A stretch of DNA of 34,849 bases, taken from the NCBI GenBank assembly GCA_003230915.1, contig QIHI01000057.1:1-34849 (forward strand). The letters run 5' to 3'. Each line of letters begins with the position of its first letter. Position 1 is the stretch's first letter. Below the pieces are notes generated by a model. The model searched no databases and was not told the origin of the DNA. It saw nothing but the letters and a program-made list of their open reading frames with translations. Below, in pieces: positions 34,090 to 34,849 of this stretch. Source of the stretch: Kiritimatiellales bacterium (GTDB taxonomy: Bacteria > Verrucomicrobiota > Kiritimatiellia > Kiritimatiellales > Pontiellaceae). Both the position numbers and the translations under genes were made by a program.

Positions 34090-34415
34090 ATGAACGACAC
34101 AACAGAAGATAATCCAATCAACCAGATCATGGAAATTATAATCGAACACGGCTTTAGCGGAATGGATCAGGCAATGAGCATCCTGGTTAATGAGGCCGAT
34201 CTCAAGGGCTTCAGGCCATGCTTATGAGCGTACATCGGATCGACTCGGACATGCATGGCTATAAGCCAAAGCATATAAAAAGCCGTCTGGGCCATCTCGG
34301 CTTGCAGATCCCCCAGGTACGTGACGGCATTGAGTTTTATCCCTCTGCGCTGGAAAAAGGAGAACGACCCGAGCGAGCTCTGAAGCTGGCGATGAGCCAG
34401 TTCATTTCGTCGTAG
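34090..34415 (+). pseudogene. IS256-family transposase, N-terminal remnant with two frameshifts
   Basis: The first frame (34090-34227) reads MNDTTEDNPINQIMEIIIEHG, then ILVNEADLKGF, typical of the start of IS256-family transposases. It then stops, but the +1 frame from about 34220 gives AYERTSDRLGHA, and a third frame from about 34257 to 34415 gives GYKPKHIKSRLGHLGLQIPQ, VRDGIEFYPSALEKGERPERALKLAMSQF. Put together, these match one continuous transposase N-terminus (AYERTSDRxGHANGYKPK..., RLG.L.LQIPQVRDG.FYPSALEKGERSERAL). The last in-frame codons end ISS and stop, and the catalytic DDE domain (about 300 residues) is missing. GAGGG lies about seven bases before the ATG. No terminal inverted repeat was found. 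Confidence 0.85.
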
Positions 34416-34421
34416 CCAAAC

Positions 34422-34736
34422 TCAGCCTTCGTTGGTAACTGCAACCAGGCGGTTCAGGTTGTCATATCCGTAGTCGGTGATTTTAAGGTCGGCGGCGGTG
34501 CGTTGGGCGAGGTTCCCGGAGTCGTCATACGAAAAAGTCGTCAACCCGCCGCGCGAATTGAGCACGCCCTCCAGCCGCCCCTGCGGATCAATCTGGACTA
34601 AATTATTTCCACATATTGGAATAATCACCGAACCATCTTTCAACCTCTGAGCACCCTGCCCAAACACAGGAAAAGTACCAAAGGTAAAAACCATCAGCGC
34701 GAACATTTTGATCCAAAATTTAGCCCTGACTTTCAT
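34422..34736 (-). pseudogene. Truncated RHS/YD-repeat exported protein, N-terminal fragment
   Basis: 104 residues on the minus strand. A signal peptide (about 1-27, FALMVFTFGTFPVFG) leads into DGSVIIPICGNNLVQIDPQGRL and YD-repeat units (TTFSYDDSGNLAQR, ITDYGYDNLNRLVAVTNEG). It ends abruptly at a stop seven bases from the IS256 relic. RHS proteins usually have many more repeats and a conserved core; here only about two units remain. It could still be expressed as a short exported protein, but its place beside transposase debris and the RHS core scrap at 33896-33937 suggests a broken larger gene. No strong ribosome site precedes the ATG. Confidence 0.7.
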
Positions 34737-34749
34737 ATAATGCTACACT

Positions 34750-34848
34750 TCACGGGCTGACCCTTCCGCAATCTCGATGATCCCTGAAAATAGGCTCCTG
34801 ATGGTTTCCGCGACACATCACGTGATAGGTCGCCCCCGCAAATTCAAC
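34750..34848 (-). pseudogene. IS200-like (REP-associated, Y1) transposase N-terminal fragment
   Basis: The minus-strand frame entering from the right edge reads EFAGATYHVMCRGNHQEPIF then RDHRD, the start of REP-associated tyrosine transposases (RPLRIEFAGATYHVMxRGNxxxxIF). The frame then runs CGRVSP and stops, so the HUH and catalytic Tyr parts are lost. The 5' end lies beyond the window. It stands 13 bp upstream of the RHS fragment ATG. It is a broken piece rather than a working element. Confidence 0.8.
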
Positions 34849-34849
34849 T

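Noticed and set aside
34218-34415. Possible stand-alone 65-codon gene
   Set aside because: It is the third-frame part of the broken IS256 transposase, starting at a chance ATG.

Overview
This is a gene-dense chromosomal window (roughly 50-56% GC by eye) from a Gram-negative bacterium. BamA and an LptE-type lipoprotein show an outer membrane, and MurC and MurG show a peptidoglycan wall. An exported protein with an SHD1-like domain, a plant-type UDP-sugar pyrophosphorylase, short-form chromate transporters and an RHS / IS256 / REP-type transposase relic together suggest the PVC superphylum, perhaps Kiritimatiellota. That placement is an inference from gene content only; no rRNA gene is present. 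Most of the window is housekeeping genes.

Layout. 1-1925 (+): selD (cut by the left edge) and selU, a selenophosphate to 2-selenouridine tRNA pair. 2068-3211 (+): an ElyC/SanA/YdcF-type membrane protein and a sensorless GGDEF protein. 3174-5851 (-): serA followed by two half-size chromate transporters; the last one overlaps the GGDEF gene tail to tail. 5976-6485 (+): lptE-like lipoprotein, ending at a two-way terminator shared with rpsT (-). 6582-10571 (-): rpe, lepA and lepB in one run, then rpsT behind its own strong promoter. 10766-10842 (+): initiator tRNA. 10880-13260 (-): murG-murC. 13403-13816 (+): a small membrane protein. 13802-15214 (-): efp-epmA, elongation factor P with its lysyl-modifying enzyme. 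15451-19287 (+): SHD1 exported protein, low-molecular-weight phosphatase and glycogen phosphorylase. 19284-23525 (-): UDP-sugar pyrophosphorylase, FmdB zinc ribbon and RecD2 helicase. 23642-26288 (+): ligA and a YhcH-family protein. 26292-33753 (-): one long run tRNA-Gln, prs, rplY, pth, rpsF, ssb, rpsR, rplI, dnaB, bamA, served by a good promoter at 33821-33849.

The last kilobase (about 33880-34849) is a decay zone. On the minus strand there is the signal-peptide end of an RHS/YD-repeat gene, and about 480 bp further on a scrap of the RHS core end. Between them lies a plus-strand IS256-family transposase N-terminus broken by two frameshifts, next to two back-to-back hairpins. At the window edge is the truncated start of an IS200-like (REP-associated) transposase.

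Functionally the window joins translation (S6, S18, S20, L9, L25, EF-P, LepA, Pth, two tRNAs, SelU), replication and repair (DnaB, SSB, LigA, RecD2), envelope assembly (BamA, LptE, LepB, MurC, MurG) and central metabolism (Rpe, Prs, SerA, GlgP, UDP-sugar pyrophosphorylase). I found no CRISPR array, prophage, secondary-metabolite cluster or clear defence system. The most unusual items are the decay island, the plant-type pyrophosphorylase beside recD2, the minimal GGDEF gene and the tRNA-led superoperon ending in bamA.
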